This document shows positions 24,001 through 36,000 of a stretch of DNA of 64,000 nucleotides, piece after piece (within the stretch, counting starts at the first letter, position 1; every line of letters starts with the position of its first letter). The notes below the pieces were generated by a model. The model saw only the letters and a list, made by a program, of their open reading frames with translations. It did no database searches and was not told where the DNA came from. The translations under genes were made by a program, and so were the position numbers. Where the stretch lies: positions 6,381,501 through 6,445,500 of the forward strand of contig CAJFCV020000005.1 of the NCBI GenBank assembly GCA_904066235.2, given 5' to 3'. The DNA is from Bursaphelenchus xylophilus. Taxonomy: Eukaryota > Nematoda > Chromadorea > Rhabditida > Aphelenchoididae.

Positions 24001-27000
24001 GGTTGAACAGCTCCCGATATCTCGTCTTTCTTGTGTTCCTCGGCAACTTCCTTGGGTTGACCTGCCTGCTCAGGTTGAACAGCTCCCGATATCTCGTCTT
24101 TCTTGTGTTCCTCGACAACTTCCTTGGGTTGACCTGCCTGCTCAGGTTGAACAGCTCCCGATATCTCGTCTTTCTTGTGTTCCTCGGCAACTTCCTTGGG
24201 TTGACCTGCCTGCTCAGGTTGAACAGCTCCCGATATCTCGTCTTTCTTGTGTTCCTCGGCAACCTCCTTGGGTTGACCTGCCTGTTCAGGTTGAACAGCT
24301 CCCGATATCTCGTCTTTCTTGTGTTCCTCGGCAACCTCCTTGGGTTGACCTGCCTGTTCAGGTTGAACAGCTCCCGATATCTCGTCTTTCTTGTGTTGCT
24401 CGACAACTTCCTTAGGTTGACCTGCCTGTTCAGGTTGAACAGCTGCCGATATCTCGTCTTTCTTGTGTTGCTCGACAACTTCCTTAGGTTGACCTGCCTG
24501 TTCAGGTTGAACAGCTCCCGATATCTCGTCTTTCTTGTGTTCCTCGACAACCTCCTTGGGTTGACCTGCCTGCTCAGGTGAAGCTGGGTATAATTCAGAT
24601 AATTTTGGTTTGATTATTTCTTCCGTTGATGACGGTTTTATCTGGAGACTAACTTCTTCAACAATTCCATACACGACAACTTGTACTTCAAAGTTTGACT
24701 CCTCTCTTCTAAACAGTAAATCAGCTGTGAGTTCTTCTAGTGTATCAGGGGTAGCCTGTGCAGAGCTTAAGTGTTGATCTTCGGCTAAGGTCAAGTCTGT
24801 AACAATCTGGTGGTCGGTTTCTCGTATCTCAGGTTCCTTGTGTTCCTCGACAACTTCCTTGGGTTGACCTGCCTGCTCAGGTTGAACAGCTCCCGATATC
24901 TCGTCTTTCTTGTGTTCCTCGGCAACTTCCTTGGGTTGACCTGCCTGCTCAGGTTGAACAGCTCCCGATATCTCGTCTTTCTTGTGTTCCTCGGCAACCT
25001 CCTTGGGTTGACCTGCCTGTTCAGGTTGAACAGCTCCCGATATCTCGTCTTTCTTGTGTTCCTCGGCAACCTCCTTGGGTTGACCTGCCTGTTCAGGTTG
25101 AACAGCTCCCGATATCTCGTCTTTCTTGTGTTCCTCGGCAACCTCCTTGGGTTGACCTGCCTGTTCAGGTTGAACAGCTCCCGATATCTCGTCTTTCTTG
25201 TGTTGCTCGACAACTTCCTTAGGTTGACCTGCCTGTTCAGGTTGAACAGCTGCCGATATCTCGTCTTTCTTGTGTTGCTCGACAACTTCCTTAGGTTGAC
25301 CTGCCTGTTCAGGTTGAACAGCTCCCGATACCTCGTCTTTCTTGTGTTCCTCGGCAACCTCCTTGGGTTGACCTGCCTGTTCAGGTTGAACAGCTCCCGA
25401 TATCTCGTCTTTCTTGTGTTCCTCGGCAACCTCCTTGGGTTGACCTGCCTGTTCAGGTTGAACAGCTCCCGATATCTCGTCTTTCTTGTGTTGCTCGACA
25501 ACTTCCTTAGGTTGACCTGCCTGTTCAGGTTGAACGGCTCCCGATATGTCGTCTTTCTTGTGTTCCTCGAGAACTTCCTTGGGTTGACCTGCCTGCTCAG
25601 GTGAAGCTGGGTATAATTCAGATAATTTTGGTTTGATTATTTCTTCCGTTGATGACGGTTTTATCTGGAGACCAACTTCTTCAACAATTCCATACACGAC
25701 AACTTGTACTTCAAAGTTTGACTCCTCTCTTCTAAACAGTAAATCAGCTGTGAGTTCTTCTAGTGTATCAGGGGTAGCCTGTGCAGAGCTTAAGTGTTGA
25801 TCTTCGGCTAAGGTCAAGTCTGTAACAATCTGGTGGTCGGTTTCTGGCATCTCAGGTTCCTTGTGTTCCTCGACAACTTCCTTGGGTTGACCTGCCTGCT
25901 CAGGTTGAACGGCTCCCGATATCTCGTGTTTCTTGTGTTCCTCAACAACTTCCTTGGGTTGACCTGCCTGCTCAGGTTGAACAGCTCCCGATATGTGTTC
26001 CTCGGCAACCTCCTTGGGTTGACCTGCCTGCTTAGGTTGAACGGCTCCCGATATGTCGTCTTTCTTGTGTTCCTCGAGAACTTCCTTGGGTTGACCTGCC
26101 TGCTCAGGTGAAGCTGGGTATAATTCAGATAATTTTGGTTTGATTATTTCTTCCGTTGATGACGGTTTTATCTGGAGACCAACTTCTTCAACAATTCCAT
26201 ACACGACAACTTGTACTTCAAAGTTTGACTCCTCTCTTCTAAACAGTAAATCAGCTGTGAGTTCTTCTAGTGTATCAGGGGTAGCCTGTGCAGAGCTTAA
26301 GTGTTGATCTTCGGCTAAGGTCAAGTCTGGAACAATCTGGTGGTCGGTTTCTGGTATCTCAGGTTCCTTGTGTTCCTCGACAACTTCCTTGGGTTGACCT
26401 GCCTGCTCAGGTTGAACAGCTCCCGTTATGTGTTCCTCGGCAACCTCCTTGGGTTGACCTGCCTGTTCAGGTTGAACAGCTTCCGATATCTCGTCTTTCT
26501 TGTGTTCCTCGGCAACCTCCTTGGGTTGACCTGCCTGCTCAGGCGGAGCTGGGTATAATTCAGATAATTTTGGTTTCATTATTTCTTCCGTTGATGACGG
26601 TTTTATCTGGAGACCAACTTCTTCAACAATTCCATACACGACAACTTGTACTTCAAAATTTGACTCCTGTTTTCTAAACAGTAAATCAGCTGTGAGTTCT
26701 TCTAGTGTATCAGGGGTAGCCTGTGCAGAGCTTAAGTGTTGATCTTCGGCTAAGGTCAAGTCTGGAACAATCTGGTGGTCGGTTTCTGGTATCTCAGGTT
26801 CCTTGTGTTCCTCGACGACTTCCTTGGGTTGACCTGCCTGCTCAGGTTGAACAGCTCCCGTTATGTGTTCCTCGGCAACCTCCTTGGGTTGACCTGCCTG
26901 TTCAGGTTGAACAGATCCCGATATCTCGTCTTTCTTGTGTTCCTCGACAACTTCCTTGGGTTGACCTGCCTGCTCAGGTTGAACAGCTCCCGATATCTCG

Positions 27001-30000
27001 TCTTTCTTGTGTTCCTCGGCAACTTCCTTGGGTTGACCTGCCTGCTCAGGTTGAACAGCTCCCGATATCTCGTCTTTCTTGTGTTCCTCGGCAACCTCCT
27101 TGGGTTGACCTGCCTGTTCAGGTTGAACAGCTCCCGATATCTCGTCTTTCTTGTGTTCCTCGGCAACCTCCTTGGGTTGACCTGCCTGTTCAGGTTGAAC
27201 AGCTCCCGATATCTCGTCTTTCTTGTGTTCCTCGGCAACCTCCTTGGGTTGACCTGCCTGTTCAGGTTGAACAGCTCCCGATATCTCGTCTTTCTTGTGT
27301 TGCTCGACAACTTCCTTAGGTTGACCTGCCTGTTCAGGTTGAACAGCTGCCGATATCTCGTCTTTCTTGTGTTGCTCGACAACTTCCTTAGGTTGACCTG
27401 CCTGTTCAGGTTGAACAGCTCCCGATATCTCGTCTTTCTTGTGTTCCTCGGCAACCTCCTTGGGTTGACCTGCCTGTTCAGGTTGAACAGCTCCCGATAT
27501 CTCGTCTTTCTTGTGTTCCTCGGCAACCTCCTTGGGTTGACCTGCCTGTTCAGGTTGAACAGCTCCCGATATCTCGTCTTTCTTGTGTTGCTCGACAACT
27601 TCCTTAGGTTGACCTGCCTGTTCAGGTTGAACGGCTCCCGATATGTCGTCTTTCTTGTGTTCCTCGAGAACTTCCTTGGGTTGACCTGCCTGCTCAGGTG
27701 AAGCTGGGTATAATTCAGATAATTTTGGTTTGATTATTTCTTCCGTTGATGACGGTTTTATCTGGAGACCAACTTCTTCAACAATTCCATACACGACAAC
27801 TTGTACTTCAAAGTTTGACTCCTCTCTTCTAAACAGTAAATCAGCTGTGAGTTCTTCTAGTGTATCAGGGGTAGCCTGTGCAGAGCTTAAGTGTTGATCT
27901 TCGGCTAAGGTCAAGTCTGTAACAATCTGGTGGTCGGTTTCTGGCATCTCAGGTTCCTTGTGTTCCTCGACAACTTCCTTGGGTTGACCTGCCTGCTCAG
28001 GTTGAACGGCTCCCGATATCTCGTGTTTCTTGTGTTCCTCAACAACTTCCTTGGGTTGACCTGCCTGCTCAGGTTGAACAGCTCCCGATATGTGTTCCTC
28101 GGCAACCTCCTTGGGTTGACCTGCCTGCTTAGGTTGAACGGCTCCCGATATGTCGTCTTTCTTGTGTTCCTCGAGAACTTCCTTGGGTTGACCTGCCTGC
28201 TCAGGTGAAGCTGGGTATAATTCAGATAATTTTGGTTTGATTATTTCTTCCGTTGATGACGGTTTTATCTGGAGACCAACTTCTTCAACAATTCCATACA
28301 CGACAACTTGTACTTCAAAGTTTGACTCCTCTCTTCTAAACAGTAAATCAGCTGTGAGTTCTTCTAGTGTATCAGGGGTAGCCTGTGCAGAGCTTAAGTG
28401 TTGATCTTCGGCTAAGGTCAAGTCTGGAACAATCTGGTGGTCGGTTTCTGGTATCTCAGGTTCCTTGTGTTCCTCGACAACTTCCTTGGGTTGACCTGCC
28501 TGCTCAGGTTGAACAGCTCCCGTTATGTGTTCCTCGGCAACCTCCTTGGGTTGACCTGCCTGTTCAGGTTGAACAGCTTCCGATATCTCGTCTTTCTTGT
28601 GTTCCTCGGCAACCTCCTTGGGTTGACCTGCCTGCTCAGGCGGAGCTGGGTATAATTCAGATAATTTTGGTTTCATTATTTCTTCCGTTGATGACGGTTT
28701 TATCTGGAGACCAACTTCTTCAACAATTCCATACACGACAACTTGTACTTCAAAATTTGACTCCTGTTTTCTAAACAGTAAATCAGCTGTGAGTTCTTCT
28801 AGTGTATCAGGGGTAGCCTGTGCAGAGCTTAAGTGTTGATCTTCGGCTAAGGTCAAGTCTGGAACAATCTGGTGGTCGGTTTCTGGTATCTCAGGTTCCT
28901 TGTGTTCCTCGACAACTTCCTTGGGTTGACCTGCCTGCTCAGGTTGAACAGCTCCCGTTATGTGTTCCTCGGCAACCTCCTTGGGTTGACCTGCCTGTTC
29001 AGGTTGAACAGATCCCGATATCTCGTCTTTCTTGTGTTCCTCGGCAACCTCCTTGGGTTGACCTGCCTGCTCAGGTGGAGCTGGGTATAATTCAGATAAT
29101 TTTGGTTTCATTATTTCTTCCGTTGATGACGGTTTTATCTGGAGACCAACTTCTTCAACAATTCCATACACGACAACTTGTACTTCAAAATTTGACTCCT
29201 GTTTTCTAAACAGTAAATCAGCTGTGAGTTCTTCTAGTGTATCAGGGGTAGCCTGTGCAGAGCTTAAGTGTTGATCTTCGGCTAAGGTCAAGTCTGGAAC
29301 AATCTGGTGGTCGGTTTCTGGTATCTCAGGTTCCTTGTGTTCCTCGACAACTTCCTTGGGTTGACCTGCCTGCTCAGGTTGAACGGCTCCCGATATCTCG
29401 TGTTTCTTGTGTTCCTCAACAACTTCCTTGGGTTGACCTGCCTGCTCAGGTTGAACAGCTCCCGTTATGTGTTCCTCGGCAACCTCCTTGGGTTGACCTG
29501 CCTGTTCAGGTTGAACAGATCCCGATATCTCGTCTTTCTTGTGTTCCTCGGCAACTTCCTTGGGTTGACCTGCCTGCTCAGGTTGAACAGCTCCCGATAT
29601 GTGTTCCTCGGCAACCTCCTTGGGTTGACCTGCCTGCTTAGGTTGAACGGCTCCCGATATGTCGTCTTTCTTGTGTTCCTCGAGAACTTCCTTGGGTTGA
29701 CCTGCCTGCTCAGGTTGAACAGCTCCCGTTATGTGTTCCTCGGCAACCTCCTTGGGTTGACCTGCCTGCTTAGGTTGAACAGCTCCCGATACGTGTTCCT
29801 CGGCAACCTCCTTGGGTTGACCTGTCTGCTCAGGTTGAACGGCTCCCGATATGTCGTCTTTCTTGTGTTCCTCGGCAACCTCCTTGGGTTGACCTGCCTG
29901 CTCAGGTTGAACGGCTCCCGATATGTCGTCTTTCTTGTGTTCCTCGGCAACCTCCTTGGGTTGACCTGCCTGTTCAGGTTGAACAGATCCCGATATCTCG

Positions 30001-33000
30001 TCTTTCTTGTGTTCCTCGAGAACTTCCTTGGGTTGACCTGCCTGTTCAGGTTGAACAGCTCCCGATATCTCGTCTTTCTTGTGTTTCTCGGCAACCTCCT
30101 TGGGTTGACCTGCCTGCTCAGGTTGAACGGCTCCCGATATGTCGTCTTTCTTGTGTTCCTCGGCAACCTCCTTGGGTTGACCTGCCTGCTCAGGTTGAAC
30201 GGCTCCCGATATGTCGTCTTTCTTGTGTTCCTCGGCAACCTCCTTGGGTTGACCTGCCGGCTCAGGTTGAACGGCTCCCGATATGTCGTCTTTCTTGTGT
30301 TCCTCGAGAGCTTCCTTGGGTTGACCTGCCTGTTCAGGTTGAACAGCTCCCGATATCTCGTCTTTCTTGTGTTCCTCGGCAACCTCCTTGGGTTGACCTG
30401 CCTGCTCAGGTTGAACAGCTCCCGTTATGTGTTCCTCTGCAACCTCCTTGGGTTGACCTGCCTGCTCAGGTGGAGCTGGGTATAATTCAGATAATTTTGG
30501 TTTGATTATTTCTTCCGTTGATGACGGTTTTATCTGGAGACCAACTTCTTCAACAATTCCATACACGACAACTTGTACTTCAAAATTTGACTCCTGTTTT
30601 CTAAACAGTAAATCAGCTGTGAGTTCTTCTAGTGTATCAGGGGTAGCCTGTGCAGAGCTTAAGTGTTGATCTTCGGCTAAGGTCAAGTCTGGAACAATCT
30701 GGTGGTCGGTTTCTGGTATCTCAGGTTCCTTGTGTTCCTCGACAACTTCCTTGGGTTGACCTGCCTGCTCAGGTTGAACAGCTCCCGTTATGTGTTCCTC
30801 GGCAACCTCCTTGGGTTGACCTGCCTGTTCAGGTTGAACAGATCCCGATATCTCGTCTTTCTTGTGTTCCTCGGCAACTTCCTTGGGTTGACCTGCCTGC
30901 TCAGGTTGAACAGCTCCCGATATGTGTTCCTCGGCAACCTCCTTGGGTTGACCTGCCTGCTTAGGTTGAACGGCTCCCGATATGTCGTCTTTCTTGTGTT
31001 CCTCGAGAACTTCCTTGGGTTGACCTGCCTGCTCAGGTTGAACAGCTCCCGTTATGTGTTCCTCGGCAACCTCCTTGGGTTGACCTGCCTGCTTAGGTTG
31101 AACGGCTCCCGATATGTCGTCTTTCTTGTGTTCCTCGAGAACTTCCTTGGGTTGACCTGCCTGCTCAGGTTGAACAGCTCCCGTTATGTGTTCCTCGGCA
31201 ACCTCCTTGGGTTGACCTGCCTGCTTAGGTTGAACGGCTCCCGATATGTCGTCTTTCTTGTGTTCCTCGGCAACCTCCTTGGTTTGACCTGCCTGCTCAG
31301 GTGGAGCTGGGTATAATTCAGATAATTTTGGTTTGATTATTTCTTCCGTTGATGACGGTTTTATCTGGAGACCAACTTCTTCAACAATTCCATACACGAC
31401 AACCTGTACTTCAAAGTTTGACTCCTCTCTTCTAAACAGTAAATCAGCTGTGAGCTCTTCTAGTGTATCAGGGGTAGCCTGTGCAGAGCTTAAGTGTTGA
31501 TCTTCGGCTAAGGTCAAGTCTGGAACAATCTGGTGGTCGGTTTCTGGTATCTCAGGTTCCTTATGCTGCTCGGCTACGTCCTGGGGGTGAGTGTACTCTG
31601 GTTGAACAGTGGCCTTTGATACCTCATGTTTCTTCCGCTGTTTGAATTCTTCGTCAGTTTCTACCGGATGCACAGGTTGAGCGGAAGCGGTTTCTGATAA
31701 ATCGAGTTTCTTCTGCTGCTCGATGACGTCATTGGATTGATCGTCATTTGCTCCGCTTGCGCTAATTATGGATACTTCATCTGAACTTCCGATGTTTGTT
31801 TTGTCGTCATTTAGAATTTCAAATGTGTCGTCTTCGTTATATGCCACCTCGTTTCTGACAAAGTCTACTTCGTTGGGAAGTATTTCGACTGAAATCCCTT
31901 CTTTCTGCTCCTTATGTTGCAGTGACAGAGTTACAGTTAGTTGTGCCAAGTTACTCTGATCATTCTCATTTTTGACTGGTGATATTATACCTTCATCTGA
32001 CCCTGCAATTGAAAATTTTTAGGAGATAAGCCATTTTTTGTTCAAGAATCGTGAGTCGGACTTCCTTTATCTGTGCCCTGAGGGACATTCCAAAAAACAC
32101 ACTATGAAGCTCAGTTTTTTGTCCGTACAGCCATGCGTGTATATAACTCTGCCAAATTTAAGTATCTGATAGAGAAAAAAATTCTGCATACATTAGCATT
32201 TTAAAATTTGTCATTTCGAATGACCGTTAGGTATAAAAAGTTTTAAGAATGAAATACTTTATCATCTTATTGCGGAGCTTACTGCGCGGGGTCCATTACG
32301 ATTTTTATGGCACCACGACATTTCCGGAATTTGGACACTTCCGGAATGGCGGAATAGTGACACTTCCGGAACCGGGGAAAAATCAAATATGAGGCTTCGA
32401 CCTGCCATCTGAACCATCTGACTGGATTTATTGTTATCAATCTCAAAAATTTTGTTATTTTTTTCTGAAATTTACTAGTAGTAGTGTTAAAAAGTAACTT
32501 TTTGAAATTTTTCCAAAAATACTGGATTTAGGGGTTTTCAAGGGTGCTGATTTCGAATATCAGGTTCATTTTTCCTGATTGTTACTTTTTTCTTAAGTAG
32601 TGGTGTTAAAAAGTAACTTTTTGAAATTTTTCCAAAAATACTGGATTTAGGGGTTTTCAAGGGTGCTGATTTCGAATATCGGATTCATTTTTTCTGATTG
32701 TTACTTTTTTCTTATGTAGTTATGTTAAAAAGTAATTTTTTGAAAAATTTTTTAACGGATCTTGGCGGTTCCATGATTAGAATAGTTGAAGAAGTGTCCG
32801 AGCCGCACCTTCGCGTTATTTTTTTTTTATTTTTCACGTTCCAACGTGGTGAGATATTCCACTTTCTGCTTAAAAATCTGAGATTAGAACTTTCAGCATG
32901 AAACACCCTCAACCTACCATGAAAAATACAACATTTAAAGCATAGCATCTTGAGTATATACAAAAGCCATAACGCACAAAAATCCGTCAAATTCGATCAA

Positions 33001-36000
33001 AAACACCGTTTCCCGCCATTTTGGCAATATTTTAACATTGTGTTTTCGGTCATATTTAACCCCTTAGGGCAAAAACTAACGTCATACCTTGGCTCAATGT
33101 CCGCCCTCTGTTAGGCTAAGCTTCAAAGTGTAGTGGAACGCTTTTGAAGAAAAACTAGTAAATTTCAGAAAAAAAATAACAAAATTTTTGAGATTGATAA
33201 CAATAAATCCAGTCAGATGGTTCAGATGGCAGGTCTAAGCCTCTTTGATTTTTCCCCGGTTCCGGAAGTGTCACTATTCCGCCATTCCGGAAGTGTCCAA
33301 ATTCCGGAAATGTCCTGATGCGATTTTTATGCGCTCTGAAAGCGGAGCCTTTACTCTATATCTATCCCAATTTTCATGTCTCTAGATCCGAACTCTCCCC
33401 TTTTTTGAACACTCCCCCATTTTGAAAATTGAAAAAAAGAGGTGTGACATGTTATACGATGAAAATGTTTTTCAAATTGACAAGGGAAGTACCCGAAGTG
33501 CGACGCTCAGAGTTTTATAAAAATTGGCATAGATGGAGATCAGAATTTTCTTATTCGATTGCGAACATCCTAGCTCGCGCTTTGCAGAATCCGCCGAGAA
33601 AGAAGGGCCGGAATATCGAAAAAAATCTTCAAACGCCGACGAATTTCCCTGCAAATCCGCTTGATCTTGGCATTTCGTCCCAGGAGAAAAATATTTTTTC
33701 TCGCAAGAAATTTTTTCTTGGTGATGTTCAAGACTATTTTGTTGCTTTTATGTGGAATATGGTGTGTTATTGCCACTTTTTTACACCCAGGACATGATTC
33801 TAGCGCTATTAATTGGATTGTCGCCATCCGAGGGGTAAAATGTTTCGTCCTTTGACGAATTTATACAGTTTTTCCTCTGCCGATGGGCAAACCACTCTAA
33901 TAGCTGCTTTAAAGTTGTTTAGAAGACTTGCAAACGTTCTACGGTCGCTTACGAACGTAATCATAAGGTAAGTGTTACAAACATTTTATCTTTTCACTAT
34001 TTTTCAGTTTATGCCATTTCAGAAAACAAAGTAAAGGTCCGAAGGTGTTCCGTCAGTGTTCCGATGGTGTACATTCGCTCTTGTTGTTGTTCAGAATTTG
34101 CTCACTGAAAAATAATAAAGTTTTTGTAACACTTACTTTAAGATTATGTTCATACACGACCGTAGAACGTTTGCATGTCTCCTAAACAACTTTAAAGCAA
34201 CTATTAGAGTGGTTTGCCCATCAGCAGAGGAAAACTGTATAAATTCGTCAAAGGACGAAACATTTTACCTCTCGGATGGCGACAATCCAATTAATAGCGC
34301 TAGAATCATGTCCTGGGTGTAAAAAAGTGGTAATAACACACCATATTCCACATAAAAGCAACAAAATAGTCTTGAACATCACCAAGAAAAAATTTCTTGC
34401 GAGAAAAAATATTTTTTTCCTGGGACGAAATGCCAAGATCAAGCGGATTTGCAGGGAAATTCGTCGGCATTTGAAGATTTTTTTCGATATTCCGACCCTT
34501 CTTTCTCGGCGGATTCTGCAAAGCGCGAGCTAGGATGTTCGCAATCGAATAAGAAAATTCTGATCTCCATCTATGCCAATTTTTATAAAAATCTGAGCGT
34601 CGCACTTCGGGTACTTCCCTTGTGAGAAAAATGAGATGTGACATGTTATACGATGGAATTTTTTTTTCAAATTGGGAAATCGCCACCCGAAAGTGGGGGA
34701 CCGAAAAGTCAGTCTCCCACATGGTATTTCGTATTCGAAGTTTTTCATGTGTAACTTACTCGATTCAAATCGAAGGATTGCAACTGGGATGTACACATCA
34801 TCAACAAGAACTCCATATTCTCCCTCTTCAGTTATCTCTACTTGACTGATGGTGAGTATGTGTTTTCGATTATTTTCTTGTGATTGCCAACTGAATCTTT
34901 CGTTGGGAGTGATGTTCTGTTTCTCATGTTGCCAGGCTATTTCTGATTGCGAATGCAGAGTCTCACATCGTATTGTGACATTAGTTCCTATTGGGACTAC
35001 CGTCTCTTCAACAAGTGTTGCGGCTAAAACTGTATGTGAAGTAGTGATTCTGATAAAACTTTTTTACAAATTCATATCACACCGTTTATTGAAAGATAAT
35101 GATATTGTTAATCAGATGTTAATGTAAGAGAAGGAACGGCTCTTGCTTTGACTCTTGTAAAGACCGTTAGACTTTCTAGCTATTGTAATTTGAGCCACTT
35201 TAAAGACTGTAGAATTGATTAATACACTGTAAACGCCAGAGTCTATAACCTGAGCATTGTGAATTATTAAATAATGTTTATATCCGTTTACAACATGCTC
35301 ATATTTAGAACTATTGTTTATGGGTATCGTTCGGTTGTCTTTCTGCCATTGAAGTAGTTGCAATCTTTCAGTACTCTCCAACTCGCAGGCTATAGTAGCA
35401 GTCGAACCAATTGGAACCAAGTAGTCATTGAGATCTTCATTGTCCGTCTCGGCCGAACTCACTTGCACTTCCCGTTCATCTATCTGCTCTAAAATGTGCT
35501 TTTATTAAAAGACGGTTTTCAGACTCCGTGAATTAGCAGAGGACGGCTAACTGAATATTTGGGTGATGCGCATTCGAGTGGTGAAAATTCGGGTGAGCGC
35601 TTTCGGATGAAGTAAATATTGTACTGATGGCTACTAATATGACATAACGCTATAAAAATTCTGAAGATCTTTGCAATTTTATTCATTTTTAGAGGTATAC
35701 GAGGAATCCAAAAACGAAATTTGTTTTACGCGTCACTATTATTTTGAGAGTAATCCTATGTTTTTTATTCGTTTTGTAGCCAGCAATTCGCCCAATATGC
35801 CCACTGGGGGCAATTACTTAAAAAACAAAAAATTCAAAAAAATGGCATCATGATGAAGGATCTCAGAAAAAATATTGTTCGCATTTGCTTTGAACCTGCC
35901 AAATAGTTTAATGTAAAAAAAATCAAAATCAATGTTTTCCTAGGCCTAACGGCTTTTTTTGATGCACTGACTCAGAAATCGTCTTTTATTAAGACAGACA

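Larger units (their letters stand above)
21036..31560 (-). repeat. ttn-1: PEVK-like array of 24-residue units with 14 interspersed modules
   Basis: The basic 72-bp unit begins PEQAGQPKEV and ends DEISGAVQ. A shortened form drops four residues (EEHITGAVQ). The composition is rich in P, E, V, K and Q, as in titin elastic springs. Between blocks of units sits a separate module that starts near EPEIPETDHQIV, continues through TPDTLEELTADLLF and FEVQVVVYGIVEEVGLQI, and ends at about KPKLSELYP. Its 14 copies can be counted by the string CCATACACGACAAC (plus strand) near 21222, 21957, 22477, 23212, 24667, 25690, 26200, 26632, 27787, 28295, 28730, 29160, 30558 and 31392. Long plus-strand frames here are antisense shadows. 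The frame is broken near 23632. Confidence 0.9.
32003..34759 (-). other. Repeat-filled 2.76-kb titin intron
   Basis: GTAAGT donor at 34759 and TTGCAG acceptor ending at 32003 on the minus strand. Neighbouring introns are mostly 35-50 nt, so almost all of this one is inserted repeat DNA: foldback elements at 32317-33314 and 33480-34623. The short ORFs in it are palindrome products; I see no gene. Confidence 0.8.

Noticed and set aside
21036..31560. Regular direct repeats considered as a CRISPR array or satellite DNA
   Set aside because: The repeats are coding, contiguous, in frame and flanked by titin Ig exons; there are no spacers of constant length or cas genes.
33429..33797. Paired ORFs on both strands inside the titin intron
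   Set aside because: They are mirror copies created by the foldback arms, with no domain or splice support.
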